Source: Acinetobacter tjernbergiae DSM 14971 = CIP 107465
GTDB lineage: Bacteria; Pseudomonadota; Gammaproteobacteria; Pseudomonadales; Moraxellaceae
Assembly (NCBI RefSeq): GCF_000374425.1
Contig: NZ_KB894356.1
Coordinates: 62,001-126,000 of the forward strand
DNA length: 64,000 nucleotides
Direction: 5' to 3'
Shown: in pieces, positions 54,299 through 64,000 of the stretch
How positions within the stretch are numbered: the stretch's first letter is position 1
How the letters are laid out: each line of letters begins with the position of its first letter
Notes under the pieces: generated by a model
Told to the model about the DNA's origin: nothing
Database searches by the model: none
Seen by the model: the letters and a program-made list of their open reading frames with translations, nothing else
Program-made: the position numbers and the translations under genes

Positions 54299-55109
54299 CG
54301 AATAAACTTAAGGCTTGAATACTATTTTCCCATAATTTTTGAGCCAAGTTTTCAGATTCTATATTAAGAACTTGGCTCAACCCCTCCAAAACATAAGGTA
54401 AATTCACAGGGGTATTACGGGTGCGATGCTCCGTTGACGTTTGACAGCACAACGGCGTCATATCAGGACAATCGGTTTCAATCACCAAATGTTCGCTACC
54501 GATGACTTGTACCACTTGATGCAGTTTTTTCGCATTCGGATTGGTGATTTGTCCTGTGACCCCAATTTTAAAACCTAGCTTGATCAGTGCTTTGGCTTCT
54601 TCTACGCCACCACTAAATGCATGGGCGATGCCGCCTAAATTAAACTTTTGCGCTTTTAAAATGGCAATGCTTTCTGCATGTGCTTTGCGAATATGCAATA
54701 ACACAGGTTTTTGATATTGCTTGGCAAGTTCCAGTTGCTCAATAAAATAATGCTGTTGTTTGGCAAATAATTCAGGGTGTTTGTGCTGTTTTAAAAAAGT
54801 ATCTAAACCGATTTCACCAATGGCAACACAGTCCTGTTGCTGCAAAATCTGTTCAAGTCGCAGTAAATGTGCCTGTTGATGCTGCTCAATATAAAAAGGA
54901 TGTAAACCTGGTGCAAGATAAGACTGAGGGACATTTTCCCACTCTTGTAATTGCTGATGCGTCTGGATGAGTTCATCAAATCTCGATTCCAAGAAACCGA
55001 TTAAGACCAGCGCATCGACCCCTACTCGCTTGGCGTGTAAAGCCAATTGTTGCCGATCAGCATCAAAATCGGCAACATCAAAATGAGTATGAGTATCAAA
55101 TAATTGCAT
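54279..55109 (-). CDS. tatD: TatD-family metal-dependent DNase/hydrolase
   Basis: A 276-residue TIM-barrel hydrolase. Metal-binding motifs: LFDTHTHFDVADFD at the N-terminus (H-x-H), IGEIGLD near residue 98, LLHIRKAH near residue 140, HAFSGG and IETDCPDMTPL near residue 210. TatD-type enzymes act as 3'-5' exonucleases or D-aminoacyl hydrolases. The start overlaps the stop of the upstream lipoprotein gene by one base (TAATG), implying coupling. Confidence 0.9.
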   Translation of the reverse strand: MQLFDTHTHFDVADFDADRQQLALHAKRVGVDALVLIGFLESRFDELIQTHQQLQEWENVPQSYLAPGLHPFYIEQHQQAHLLRLEQILQQQDCVAIGEIGLDTFLKQHKHPELFAKQQHYFIEQLELAKQYQKPVLLHIRKAHAESIAILKAQKFNLGGIAHAFSGGVEEAKALIKLGFKIGVTGQITNPNAKKLHQVVQVIGSEHLVIETDCPDMTPLCCQTSTEHRTRNTPVNLPYVLEGLSQVLNIESENLAQKLWENSIQALSLFVNHRDI

Positions 55110-56020
55110 TAACTTTTACGGGTATCAGTTGCAACAGGTGTAGAAGCTGCTGCGGTATCCACTTTTGGCAAATACTCAGACTTTAACACACCTTGTAATT
55201 CACTAAATGGAATCACCAACCGCGGTAAGCCCACCACATATGGACCTATTTCATATTCACCATATTGCAGAATTAGACCTTGCTCTCCCAATAAAAAGTT
55301 ATTGGTCACTTGGAACGGCCATGCCTGTTCATATTCTTCAGGATTATTCGCAAGCTTGGCATCAACAATCCAGACTTTAAACGCGTCATGTGCCAACTTA
55401 TCCAATTTTGCCTTTTGTTTTGGCAACAATAGATCATGCAATTGTACTTGCTTCTGATGTGCTAAATCAAAGTTATAGTAACGTTGCGATGTTGAACCAT
55501 GTGCCCCTCCGAGATAACTACTGCTATTCAATACCACAGTTGCGAGCTTGCCTTTCGGTTGTAAAATCTTTGGCTTAATCATCAAACTGATTTGATGACT
55601 ACTGCTCAAAGCCTTCAGCTCTTCATCAATCTTGATAAATGAATTGGCATATCGTTGAGCTTGGATATCTAAACTTTGCTTTTGTTCATTGGTTTGTGGG
55701 CTTGATGCAGCCGAATCACCAGCACCAACCACATCGAGTATTTTACTGAGTTGATCTAGAATCTGCTGATCCAATAATTGATCAATAAATGGGAAATTGG
55801 TTTGCAAACGTTCAACGGTAAAATCAGGACAAGTATTGCCCTTACACTCAGGCAGCGTCACTTGTAATTTGACGGTTTCGCCACGTAAAGTGGGTTCTGT
55901 TGGCTGTGCAACAGGTGGATCTTGTGGTTTATCCTCTGGCGTTTTAGGTTCTGATTTCGGTTGGCATGCTGTAAGTAAAATGGCACAAGCAAGAATGCTA
56001 TATTTATAAATTTTTTTCAT
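55109..56020 (-). CDS. lipoprotein of the DUF3298/RsiV-like type
   Basis: Best start is ATG at 56020, giving MKKIYKYSILACAILLTACQ with a lipobox (LTAC); the longer frame from 56050 has no ribosome site. A Pro/Glu-rich linker follows, then a domain with CKGNTCPDFTVERL (two cysteines) and SSSYLGGAHGSTSQRYYNFD near residue 185, resembling the DUF3298/RsiV C-terminal domain. A paralogous lipoprotein gene lies just upstream. Role unknown; RsiV-type domains bind lysozyme or peptides in other bacteria. Confidence 0.75.
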   Translation of the reverse strand: MKKIYKYSILACAILLTACQPKSEPKTPEDKPQDPPVAQPTEPTLRGETVKLQVTLPECKGNTCPDFTVERLQTNFPFIDQLLDQQILDQLSKILDVVGAGDSAASSPQTNEQKQSLDIQAQRYANSFIKIDEELKALSSSHQISLMIKPKILQPKGKLATVVLNSSSYLGGAHGSTSQRYYNFDLAHQKQVQLHDLLLPKQKAKLDKLAHDAFKVWIVDAKLANNPEEYEQAWPFQVTNNFLLGEQGLILQYGEYEIGPYVVGLPRLVIPFSELQGVLKSEYLPKVDTAAASTPVATDTRKS

Positions 56021-56139
56021 CTGAAACCTATACACATTGTTATTACACAAGATTTTTAGATGCTATCGAACTTCATGCAAAACCGCTACAAGCACATGCA
56101 ATTTCTATACGAAATTCAGAAAACTTTGCCTTACACAGA

Positions 56140-56967
56140 CTAAAACATTTGTTGATAAATTTCAGGTTGTAAGATTTGTTTACTTTGTTCGATTGTTAAA
56201 TAAATATCCAGCTGTGGCGCATCTTTACTGATTTCATTGGCACGATAATGTAAGCCAATCCCTTCACCATCAAAGAACCAGTCTGCTTGCCCCCAATACA
56301 ATTTTTTCGGTACTTGTTTTTTAACTTCCGAAGATTGCTTCTCAATCCACTGTTGATAATGCGTTTGGATAATATCATTCAAGAGATTTTGCTGATTTTT
56401 TTGTATGACATCAAGCATGGTAAGGTTCTTCTGTAACTTACGATCTGCTACAAAGAAATAGAAACGGTCTTTAACCGCAATATCTTCTTGTTGGGCATCG
56501 ACACCAACCTGCAACAAGACATATTGATTGCGCTGTGATGCAATGCGTGTACTGACATGCAACTCATACGCTTTATTTTTTGAATATTTATCTTGCCATT
56601 CATCAGACTTTTTTACATAGGCATTCACGGCTTGTTGAAGCGTTAGATTTTTATTCTGCTCAATCTGCTGCTGTATGACGTTGGCCTGATTTTTTGCAAT
56701 CCAACCATTTAGCCACTCATCTTGGGTCTTAATGGTTTGAATATCTACATCAATACAGTTCTTCTTTTCACAGAATGGTAGTGCGTAATCTGCCTTAGCT
56801 TCTTGCATATTGAGGTAGGGTAAAACCTCTGCTTTTTCGGCGTGTGCGCTCTGCTCGGCTGCTGATTTTTCTGAATTATTGTCCTTTTGCTTAGGATGAT
56901 CACAAGCAGTTAAAGCCAACATTCCAATCATTATACTGACAGCAAAAAGTGGTTTTAAAGTATTCAT
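56140..56967 (-). CDS. paralogous DUF3298-like lipoprotein
   Basis: A 275-residue lipoprotein: MNTLKPLFAVSIMIGMLALT and then ACDHP gives the lipobox. It shares the layout of the next gene: charged linker, CEKKNCIDVDIQTIKTQDEW with a paired-cysteine motif, then the domain ending with ISKDAPQLDIYLTIEQSKQI. The glycine-rich AHG motif of its neighbour is missing. It follows prfC across a 162-bp gap that holds a large inverted repeat. Confidence 0.72.
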   Translation of the reverse strand: MNTLKPLFAVSIMIGMLALTACDHPKQKDNNSEKSAAEQSAHAEKAEVLPYLNMQEAKADYALPFCEKKNCIDVDIQTIKTQDEWLNGWIAKNQANVIQQQIEQNKNLTLQQAVNAYVKKSDEWQDKYSKNKAYELHVSTRIASQRNQYVLLQVGVDAQQEDIAVKDRFYFFVADRKLQKNLTMLDVIQKNQQNLLNDIIQTHYQQWIEKQSSEVKKQVPKKLYWGQADWFFDGEGIGLHYRANEISKDAPQLDIYLTIEQSKQILQPEIYQQMF

Positions 56968-56990
56968 CTCATCATCCTTTATTTTAATCC

Positions 56991-57127
56991 CTCCCTTACG
57001 CTGCTACAACCGCAGCTCACCCTTTATAAAAGGGAGGAGCATCACGAATCTAAATAATGATAGAACTCATGAAAAAGCCCCTCTTTTATAAGGATGGGTG
57101 AGGAGCGTTAAAGCTCCGCAAGGGAGA
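56991..57127. repeat. inverted pair of ~50-bp REP-like elements
   Basis: Arm 1 (56991-57040) and the reverse complement of arm 2 (57077-57127) match over most of ~50 positions, both beginning CTCCCTT[A/G]CG and containing GCTCACCC-type and TATAAAAG blocks. Each arm has its own short hairpin. Together they could form a large cruciform or RNA hairpin directly after prfC. This looks like a dispersed Acinetobacter palindromic repeat; copies elsewhere cannot be checked here. Confidence 0.6.
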
Positions 57128-57129
57128 TT

Positions 57130-58719
57130 CTAGTGTTCTCGTGTATTACGGAACTGAATATCTGGCCAGCGTTCTTGCATCAACTGCAAGTTTACACGGC
57201 TTGGTGCTAAATAAGTTAAGTGACCACCACCATCAACAGACAATTGATCATGTGCTTTTTTCTTGAATTCATTGAAAATCTTTTCATCATCACAATGCAC
57301 CCAACGTACAGTATGCACACTCACTGGCTCATAAATACAGTCGACTTTGTATTCTTCTTTCAAACGATAAGCGACCACATCAAACTGTAGCACCCCCACC
57401 GCACCAACAATGAGATCGTTACTCATTTGTGGCATGAATACCTGAGTTGCACCTTCTTCAGATAACTCTTTCAAACCTTTTTGTAATTGCTTAGATTTCA
57501 AAGGATCACGTAAACGCACACGACGGAACATTTCAGGAGCAAAGTGTGGAATCCCCGTGAAATGTAATTTCTCACCACTGGTGAACGTATCTCCGATCTG
57601 GATGGTACCGTGGTTATGCAAACCAATGATGTCGCCTGGCCACGCTTCTTCGAGATGCTCACGCTCGCCAGCAAGGAAAGTCAATGCATCACTAATACGC
57701 ACATCTTTACCAATACGCACATGATTCATTTTCAAACCTTTTTCATATTTACCTGAGCAAATACGCATAAAGGCAATACGGTCACGGTGTTTAGGATCCA
57801 TATTGGCTTGAATCTTAAATACAAAACCTGTGAAACCTTCTTCATTGGCATCTACGATACGTTCTTGAGTTGGATGCGCTTTAGGTTCTGGTGCCCAGTT
57901 GATAAATGCATCAAGCACGTGATCAACGGCGAAGTTACCCAATGCCGTACCAAACAGTACAGGCGTTTGTTTACCTTGTAAGAACAACTCACGGTCAAGT
58001 GGCTCATTTGCCATTTGTACGAGTTCAAGTGATTCCTCAAAAGATGCCCAAGCTAATTCACCCACTTTTTCACGAATATCAGCATGATCATAACCATCAC
58101 GTACTTCAATATCGGTAATGGTTGAACCGAAGCCCGCTTTATAAACATAAAGTTTATTTTCAAGTAAATGATATACGCCTGCAAAGTCACGACCCATACC
58201 TAGAGGCCATGTCAGTGGGACACAACGAATCTTCAAAACATTTTCAATTTCATCGAGTAACTCTAATGGCTCACGAATTTCGCGGTCCATTTTGTTGACG
58301 AATGAAATGATCGGTGTATCGCGCATACGACACACTTCCATCAATTTAATGGTACGTTCTTCAACACCTTTTGCACCATCAATCACCATTAATGCAGAAT
58401 CGACCGCCGTTAAAGTACGATAAGTATCTTCCGAGAAATCTTCATGTCCCGGTGTATCGAGAAGGTTAATGGTGTGCTTTTTATAAGGAAACTGCATCAC
58501 TGACGTTGTAATCGAAATACCACGTTCTTTTTCCATTTCCATCCAGTCAGATGTTGCCGCACGATCAGACTTACGGCTTTTTACCATCCCCGCAACCTGA
58601 ATCGCTTTACCCCATAACAATAGTTTTTCTGTCATGGTGGTTTTACCCGCATCGGGGTGGGAAATGATAGCAAAAGTCCTACGAGCCTTTACCTGTCTAG
58701 TTAATTCGTCTTTAAACAT
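57130..58719 (-). CDS. prfC: peptide chain release factor 3
   Basis: A 529-residue translational GTPase that recycles RF1/RF2 from the ribosome. G motifs: [17 protein letters not shown] (P-loop), [20 protein letters not shown] and [18 protein letters not shown]. Domain 2 and 3 sequences (FHFTG-type [20 protein letters not shown]) agree. Length is normal. A tandem palindromic motif lies just upstream of the start. Confidence 0.96.
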   Translation of the reverse strand: MFKDELTRQVKARRTFAIISHPDAGKTTMTEKLLLWGKAIQVAGMVKSRKSDRAATSDWMEMEKERGISITTSVMQFPYKKHTINLLDTPGHEDFSEDTYRTLTAVDSALMVIDGAKGVEERTIKLMEVCRMRDTPIISFVNKMDREIREPLELLDEIENVLKIRCVPLTWPLGMGRDFAGVYHLLENKLYVYKAGFGSTITDIEVRDGYDHADIREKVGELAWASFEESLELVQMANEPLDRELFLQGKQTPVLFGTALGNFAVDHVLDAFINWAPEPKAHPTQERIVDANEEGFTGFVFKIQANMDPKHRDRIAFMRICSGKYEKGLKMNHVRIGKDVRISDALTFLAGEREHLEEAWPGDIIGLHNHGTIQIGDTFTSGEKLHFTGIPHFAPEMFRRVRLRDPLKSKQLQKGLKELSEEGATQVFMPQMSNDLIVGAVGVLQFDVVAYRLKEEYKVDCIYEPVSVHTVRWVHCDDEKIFNEFKKKAHDQLSVDGGGHLTYLAPSRVNLQLMQERWPDIQFRNTREH

Positions 58720-58732
58720 GAGAAAAATCTAC

Positions 58733-58775
58733 ATTATGTACACAATTATGTACACAATTCCAAATGTGTACATAA
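58733..58775. promoter_or_regulatory. tandem and inverted TGTACA-centred repeats upstream of prfC
   Basis: ATTATGTACACA occurs twice in perfect tandem (58733-58744, 58745-58756) and again inverted as TGTGTACATAA (58765-58775). Each has the TGTACA palindrome at its centre. The block lies 14-56 bp upstream of the prfC start codon, a place suited to an operator or an RNA structure in the leader. Confidence 0.55.
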
Positions 58776-58878
58776 CCGAAAAAGTGGGAATTCAAAATTG
58801 GCGCAATTGTAGCAGATTTAGCGTTGTATAGGCATAGTGGGTCATCCAGTCGCTCATATGGGTTTGAGCCATCTAGTT

Positions 58879-59139
58879 TTATACACTCAATCTATATCTT
58901 TGCTTTGGACTTTTTAGCTTGTTTGGAATGGTACGTTCAATCAGCCCCACTTCTATCGCTGGATTAAGATAATTTTGCTGGAATGTTGGACGGTGAGACA
59001 ATCCAAGTAAAGACATCAGTTCTGTCAAACTATATTCTTTTTTCCCCATGGCCGAAACAAGACGTTGAACATGATCGCCATATTGTACGATAGCTTGATC
59101 GGTATCATGTACGGTGACTTGATCAGTTGCTGATGAATT
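58879..59139 (-). pseudogene. C-terminal remnant of a second Fic gene
   Basis: The minus-strand frame from 59139 to the TAA at 58879 encodes DHVQRLVSAMGKKEYSLTEL, continuing through LLGLSHRPTFQQNYLNPAIE to SPKQRYRLSV. This is the winged-helix tail of a Fic protein, closely matching the tail of the island's fic gene. Upstream is a stop codon and no Fic catalytic motif, so only the tail survives. Degenerate eight-residue repeats (ATDQVTVHDTDQ) precede it, as in the first gene. It lies 78 bp after hsdR. Confidence 0.82.
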
Positions 59140-59216
59140 CTAAAAATGACATCAAAAATCATTTTTCAATCCAAGCCCTTAATAAGGAACAGAACAACCT
59201 GCTCCTTAACCTTATA

Positions 59217-62200
59217 TCAACTTGTCCAAGCATTCGATAACATTTCAGCCTGCTTCATAACTAACTCAATAGCCTCTGCCGCTTTGTCAGGTGGATACTT
59301 CCAACGCTGTAAAGTACGTCGTACCAAGATTTTAAGCTGAGCACGTACACTATCTCGAACTTGCCAATCCACAGTTGTCGATTTACGCAATTTCTCAGTG
59401 ATTTCACGAGCAATTTGTTTCAACGTATCATCACCTAATTCACGCACCGCACTTTCATTATTTGCCAAGGCATCATAGAAAGCAATTTCATCAGGGTTCA
59501 AACCTAGCGAAGCTTCACGTTCCATTTCGGCTTGAAACTCTTTCGCCATATGGATCAACTCCTCAATCACCTGAGAGGTCTCAATCGCACGGTTATTATA
59601 TTTTCTTAGGGTTTCCTGCAAACGATCTGAAAAACGTTTTTCCTGTACGAGATTATTCCGTGTTTTTGCCTTGATACCATCATTCAATAATTTTTCTAAT
59701 AATTCGACCGCCAAGTTACGATATGGCATTTGTCGAACATCTTCTAAAAATTCATCTGACAGTAAACCAATATTTGGTTTATCTAAACCACATAGCGCAA
59801 ATACATCTGCCACACCATCAGCAACAACAGCATTATCCAGAATTTGTTTAAGCGTACTATCCTTTTCTGCTTGTGATAATTTACGATCCACAGAAGTATG
59901 CTTACTAATGACTGCTTTAATGGCTGAATAAAACGCAATTTCCTTATGCAATGTTTTGGCTTCATCCAACGTACCACACAATGAAAAGGCTTTATTGACT
60001 GCAAGTACTAAATCCAAGAAGCGTTTTTTGCCATCTTTTAGACTCAGCACATAGTTGGCTGCTGGAATTATCAAACGATGTGCTTGCGTTTCATAACCAC
60101 TTAAGTCTAATCCAGTTTGGTCATTGGTCTTGGCAAACATCCCACGAATGGCATCCATTTTTTCAGCAAGCACAGCATAAGCTTCTTCCGCACGTAAAGT
60201 TGGCTCGCCTTTTCCTTTGGCATCTGTATAGGTTTTTAATGCCTGCTTTAACTCATTGGCAATCCCAATATAATCAACAACCAAACCACCTTGCTTGTCT
60301 TTAAAGACACGGTTCACACGAGCAATCGCCTGCATCAGGTTATGCCCTTTCATTGGTTTGTCGATATACATGGTATGGGTACACGGTGCATCAAAACCTG
60401 TCAGCCACATATCACGCACAATCACTAACTGCAAAGGGTCATTCACATCTTTAAAACGTTTCTCTAAGCTTTTCTTCACTTGCTTATTGTAAATATGAGG
60501 CTGTAGCAATGGCTTATCCGATGCTGAACCCGTCATCACAATTTTGATTTTTCCTTTTTTCGGGTCATCATCATGCCAATCTGGGCGCAGAGCAATAATT
60601 TCATTATACAAATGCACGCAGATTTCACGGCTCATGGTCACAATCATACCTTTGCCTGCCGTGGCTTCAGTACGGTCTTCAAAGTGCGTCACCAAATCCG
60701 CAGCAATCTGTTTCAGGCGTGGGGTCGCACCCACTAATTTTTCTAAGCGACTCCATTCCCCTTTGGTCTTTTCACGACTACCGACATCTTCCTCATCTTC
60801 CACCACCTCATCAACTTGATCAGATAGTTCTTCGATTTCAGCCTTATTAATATCCAATTTTGCCAAGCGGGATTCATAATAGATTGGTACAGTTGCGCCG
60901 TCCTCGACCGCATCTTGAATATCATAAATCGAAACATAATCACCAAAGACAGCTCGAGTGTCTTTGTCTTCACTGGAAATAGGCGTACCTGTAAAACCAA
61001 TAAATGCCGCATTTTTTAAGGCATCACGCATGTGCTTGGCATAGCCAAATTTATACGTCCCATCATTAGACAGTTTGGCTTTGAGTCCATATTGGCTACG
61101 GTGGGCTTCATCAGACATCACCACAATATTGTGCCGACCATTCAGCAATGGATGCTCAGTTTCTTCATCAAGCAAAGCAAACTTTTGTACCGTGGTGAAA
61201 ATAATTCCGCCCGACTCACGTTCAGCAAGGAGTTGTCTCAGCTCATCACGATTATTGGCTTGTACTGGCGTTTGCTTTAATAATTCTTGTGCTTGACTAA
61301 AGGTTTCAAATAGTTGTCCATCCAAGTCATTACGATCAGTGACAATCAATAATGTCGGGTTATGCATAGCGGGTTGTTGAAGTAGCTTGCCTGCATAGCA
61401 ACACATCGAGATACTTTTACCTGAACCTTGGGTATGCCAAACCACGCCTGCTTTCTTACTGCCTGTAGGATTAGCGGCGGCAATGGTGGCTTGAACAGCT
61501 TCACGCACTGCATGGAACTGGTGATAGCCTGCAATTTTTTTAATGACCCGCTCACCATCAGTTTCAAATAGCACAAAGAAACGGATGTAATCGAGGAATA
61601 ACTCACGATCAAAAAAGCCTCGAATAAGCGTTTCAAGTTCCCATTCTAACTGAGGCTTATCATTTTCATTTTTAATGGTACGCCACGGCAAGAAACGTTC
61701 TTGGCTTGCTGTTAATGAACCCACCCGAGCTGTAATGCCATCACTTACCACCAAAGCTTCATTAAAAACAAATAGATCGGAGATTTCTTCTTTGTAGGTT
61801 TGTAGTTGATTAAACGCATCCCAAATATCGGCATTTTCATCGGTTGGGCTTTTTAGTTCGAGTACAGCAAAGGGTATGCCATTAATAAAACAAATAATGT
61901 CAGGTCGTCGTGGCTGCTTTGTCCCTAAAATCGTAAATTGGTTAATCGCCACAAAACGATTATTAGTAACTTGGTTGAAGTCGAGCAAAAAAGCATGGTC
62001 ATGTACCCAATCGTCCTGTTTCTTATAGGTGACAGGTACACCTTCCAATAACATACGGTGGAAAGCACGGTTGTTGGTGACGAGGTCTAAACTTTCAGGT
62101 TGATTCAGCTTTTGTAAAACTTGCTCAAAACAACTCACAGGCAAATGTGGATTTAAGCGTTCAAAACCCGCCTGTAAATCAGCTTCGATTAAAATCTGTT

Positions 62201-62318
62201 TATAGTCTTTGCGTAGAGGATTACTGCTATCGGGTGCAATATCAATACCATGAACGACTTCCCAGCCATTTTCTAAGAACCAATCGAGGCAAAGGTTTTC
62301 GAGTTGTGTTTCGTTCAT
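59217..62318 (-). CDS. hsdR: type I restriction enzyme HsdR, second locus
   Basis: An HsdR of about 1033 residues from ATG at 62318 (AAAGG upstream); the frame is open from 62372. The nuclease site reads [20 protein letters not shown] near residue 150, Walker A is [13 protein letters not shown] near residue 295, followed by DEAHRSQYG and FTGTPIS. The sequence is clearly a different subtype from the island's HsdR, so the two systems are not recent duplicates. It is followed by the Fic remnant. Confidence 0.93.
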   Translation of the reverse strand: MNETQLENLCLDWFLENGWEVVHGIDIAPDSSNPLRKDYKQILIEADLQAGFERLNPHLPVSCFEQVLQKLNQPESLDLVTNNRAFHRMLLEGVPVTYKKQDDWVHDHAFLLDFNQVTNNRFVAINQFTILGTKQPRRPDIICFINGIPFAVLELKSPTDENADIWDAFNQLQTYKEEISDLFVFNEALVVSDGITARVGSLTASQERFLPWRTIKNENDKPQLEWELETLIRGFFDRELFLDYIRFFVLFETDGERVIKKIAGYHQFHAVREAVQATIAAANPTGSKKAGVVWHTQGSGKSISMCCYAGKLLQQPAMHNPTLLIVTDRNDLDGQLFETFSQAQELLKQTPVQANNRDELRQLLAERESGGIIFTTVQKFALLDEETEHPLLNGRHNIVVMSDEAHRSQYGLKAKLSNDGTYKFGYAKHMRDALKNAAFIGFTGTPISSEDKDTRAVFGDYVSIYDIQDAVEDGATVPIYYESRLAKLDINKAEIEELSDQVDEVVEDEEDVGSREKTKGEWSRLEKLVGATPRLKQIAADLVTHFEDRTEATAGKGMIVTMSREICVHLYNEIIALRPDWHDDDPKKGKIKIVMTGSASDKPLLQPHIYNKQVKKSLEKRFKDVNDPLQLVIVRDMWLTGFDAPCTHTMYIDKPMKGHNLMQAIARVNRVFKDKQGGLVVDYIGIANELKQALKTYTDAKGKGEPTLRAEEAYAVLAEKMDAIRGMFAKTNDQTGLDLSGYETQAHRLIIPAANYVLSLKDGKKRFLDLVLAVNKAFSLCGTLDEAKTLHKEIAFYSAIKAVISKHTSVDRKLSQAEKDSTLKQILDNAVVADGVADVFALCGLDKPNIGLLSDEFLEDVRQMPYRNLAVELLEKLLNDGIKAKTRNNLVQEKRFSDRLQETLRKYNNRAIETSQVIEELIHMAKEFQAEMEREASLGLNPDEIAFYDALANNESAVRELGDDTLKQIAREITEKLRKSTTVDWQVRDSVRAQLKILVRRTLQRWKYPPDKAAEAIELVMKQAEMLSNAWTS

Positions 62319-62423
62319 GTTGAATTTACCTTTGTTATATAGGTGTAAAAATGCTTTGACATGGTAAGGCATTTACCTGATAATATCGGGTAATACGCCC
62401 AGCACCTCTTCATTATTGTAGTT

Positions 62424-63398
62424 TTAATAATGTACGTGCTGGCTTTTATTTGCCTGTGTTTTATTCATCCATAGCTCCCAGTTTTCCCAGCCTGTTACAC
62501 ATCCTGTATCTCTTATGCCCACCGCAGGGTGCTTCTGTAATGCAAACTCTGCAAATAATTTTTTGATGCGGTTGCCCCATTCCGAATTTGGGCAAATGGT
62601 ATCTAGTACCTGTTTCATTAAGCATAAATATAAAAATGGCTTGGCATTGTCTAGTTGAAACCCTGCAAGGTGAGGTGGAACATTTGAGCGGTCTACAATA
62701 TTAGCATTCCACAGACGGCTGTGATGCGCTGCAATGTTGCGGATATGGTTTAGGCTACGTAGCCATTTGGCAAAAGTTTTACCATTCACTGCACCATATT
62801 TTTTTGCGATGGCATCCTGATGGATAGTTTTCATGCCAGCATATAAAGTAGACATCATGCCAAAATCCCATAACTCGATCGCCACCCAAACTGGCAACTG
62901 ACCACCATATTCATTGCTGTGATGTTCAACAAATGCGGTTTTTGCATTACGGCGGATACATTCTTGATATTTACCCAGCCATATCTGGTGAGCAGTTTGG
63001 TTTTTTCCTCGTGCTAACCGTATTGAAAAGTTACCATGAAAGTGCTTCGCCTGTAGATGAGCGAGTGGGTTTAACTTGCCCAAGCAATAAGCAATATCCA
63101 CCCGTACTGCCATTTCTATACGCTCTATAGCATCTAGCGCCAAAAGTCTTAATTTTTTGTCAAAAATATAAAGTTTTACAGCCTGTTCAAAACTACAGTC
63201 CTGTATAAACTGATCCAGTTTTTTCTGAGTAGATGACTCTACCTGCCGAAACGGATACCAGTAGCCACTCAATCTGTAATAGCCAATCCGTCCTAGATAA
63301 TCTATTGCTTTGCTGCGGTCACCGACATACAGACCACGCTGTTCGAGTAAGGACAGTTGGTCTGCATAGGATTTCCATATTTTTAGGGGTTTATTCAC
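62424..63398 (-). CDS. Abi-family (AbiD/AbiF-like) abortive infection protein between hsdS and hsdR
   Basis: A 324-residue Abi_2-type protein: KSYADQLSLLEQRGLYVGDR, then IDYLGRIGYYRLSGYWYPFR near residue 45, RIEMAVRVDIAYCLG near residue 105, PVWVAIELWDFGMMSTLY and the HEPN-type catalytic pattern RNIAAHHSRLWN near residue 220 (R-x4-H). Such proteins are HEPN RNases that stop phage growth by RNA cleavage. Its start overlaps the hsdS stop as ATGA, so it is translationally coupled to the restriction operon. A toxin activated when restriction is bypassed is inferred. Confidence 0.85.
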   Translation of the reverse strand: MNKPLKIWKSYADQLSLLEQRGLYVGDRSKAIDYLGRIGYYRLSGYWYPFRQVESSTQKKLDQFIQDCSFEQAVKLYIFDKKLRLLALDAIERIEMAVRVDIAYCLGKLNPLAHLQAKHFHGNFSIRLARGKNQTAHQIWLGKYQECIRRNAKTAFVEHHSNEYGGQLPVWVAIELWDFGMMSTLYAGMKTIHQDAIAKKYGAVNGKTFAKWLRSLNHIRNIAAHHSRLWNANIVDRSNVPPHLAGFQLDNAKPFLYLCLMKQVLDTICPNSEWGNRIKKLFAEFALQKHPAVGIRDTGCVTGWENWELWMNKTQANKSQHVHY

Positions 63399-64000
63399 GC
63401 TATCTGTTCCTTATCAGAACTATTTTTTGTGTCTGCCAGCGTGGTTACATCTACTTCCCCCGATAATAATTTAGGCAATAAAGTATCTCTAATATTTTCT
63501 AAATTTTTAATCTCATCACTCTTTAAAGAAATTAATTTAAATATCTTGTCAATTCTATCTTTGAAAAGCATATTGATAGCATTATCAGCAATCAAAACAT
63601 CTTGAGATTCCATAATCACTTTAGTAAGGTGAGTAAAAATAGAGCCTGTCCCAGCACTTTTCATGGATTCAGTTTTTCTAAACATTGTTAGGTAGAGAAA
63701 ATATCTACTGATAATTGTTTCATCAACATCCATTTTCCAAATATGATAATGATAGATACTTTTCGGTCCTCTCCAAATATACGGACCAAATGTTGCAGAC
63801 CATGCATAAATAAAATCTTCCTTTTCGATTAACTTATCCTGAGGAAGATCCAAGTCCGAAAATACTGTTTTTCCACCACCCGTTAAATTTTGAATTCTTA
63901 CAATTGGGATACCTTCTTCTTTAAACTCAGTATTTTTATATGCTCTACCATTTAGAACCTTACATATATCTTTTAATTTTTTATATTCCCACCCCCTCGG
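63395..64000 (-). CDS. hsdS: type I specificity subunit HsdS, partial at window edge
   Basis: The frame is open to the right edge and is not truncated by a stop. From the edge it reads GWEYKKLKDICKVLNGRAYK, then GIPIVRIQNLTGG, typical of the start of a target-recognition domain, followed by AWSATFGPYIWRG and the conserved helix LISLKSDEIKNLENIRDTLL with PKLLSGEVDV at the end. Only the second recognition domain is visible. Its stop overlaps the Abi start. Confidence 0.9.
   Translation of the reverse strand, partial: PRGWEYKKLKDICKVLNGRAYKNTEFKEEGIPIVRIQNLTGGGKTVFSDLDLPQDKLIEKEDFIYAWSATFGPYIWRGPKSIYHYHIWKMDVDETIISRYFLYLTMFRKTESMKSAGTGSIFTHLTKVIMESQDVLIADNAINMLFKDRIDKIFKLISLKSDEIKNLENIRDTLLPKLLSGEVDVTTLADTKNSSDKEQIA

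Overview
The window looks like an Acinetobacter chromosome. It is AT-rich, and its housekeeping genes have the expected form: a split PntAA/PntAB/PntB transhydrogenase, a long AcnA-type aconitase, DusA, TcdA, TatD and PrfC. I cannot name the species from sequence alone. No tRNA, rRNA or CRISPR array was seen. Left chromosomal part (1-17.8 kb): the transhydrogenase genes run off the left edge. Next come a SoxR-type regulator facing a 19-bp-spacer SoxR promoter that drives a RidA-like protein and an MFS exporter, and a Fur-box-preceded siderophore receptor. A copper-type RiPP (hvf/bufferin) cluster follows: precursor with six Cys repeat motifs, MNIO maturase HvfB, partner HvfC, an ECF sigma factor and a small zinc-finger anti-sigma candidate on the minus strand, with a divergent DoxX-like HvfX. 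Beside it is a five-gene plus-strand operon: DUF4331 exported protein, small lipoprotein, His-rich TPR protein, TonB-dependent receptor and a TonB-like anchor protein. Its function is unknown but it looks like a self-contained outer-membrane uptake system. Genomic island (about 17.83-45.82 kb): an element of about 28 kb sits in the 5' end of dusA. A 31-bp direct repeat (30/31 identical) marks attL and attR, a 31-codon stump of the original dusA remains at the left end, and the integrase gene lies next to the reconstituted dusA at the right end. The island is a defence island. From left to right it carries a Doc toxin gene broken by a 142-bp IS1-like MITE with 9-bp target duplication, its antitoxin, a four-gene operon (PP2C phosphatase, FtsK-gamma-like winged helix, two DUF262 proteins, one with a DUF1524-like end) that may be an undescribed restriction system, a frameshifted Fic gene, a type I restriction-modification operon with a RelA/SpoT-type nucleotide synthetase between hsdS and hsdR, YqaJ/DUF932/RDF-like genes, a stand-alone OLD-type ATPase-TOPRIM nuclease, small lipoproteins, an inovirus-Gp2-like replication protein, three unrecognised proteins and a PrtN-like regulator. 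Right chromosomal part (45.7-58.8 kb): dusA, a GNAT acetyltransferase, a CHAP-like hydrolase, tcdA, acnA, an 806-residue unknown, tatD, two related lipoproteins and prfC. Right edge (58.9-64 kb): a second type I restriction locus (hsdS partial, Abi, hsdR) followed by the 3' remnant of a second Fic gene. The two restriction loci share one plan: a toxin-like gene in the slot between hsdS and hsdR, and a decayed fic gene after hsdR. This parallel and the PP2C-DUF262 operon are the most interesting features of the window.
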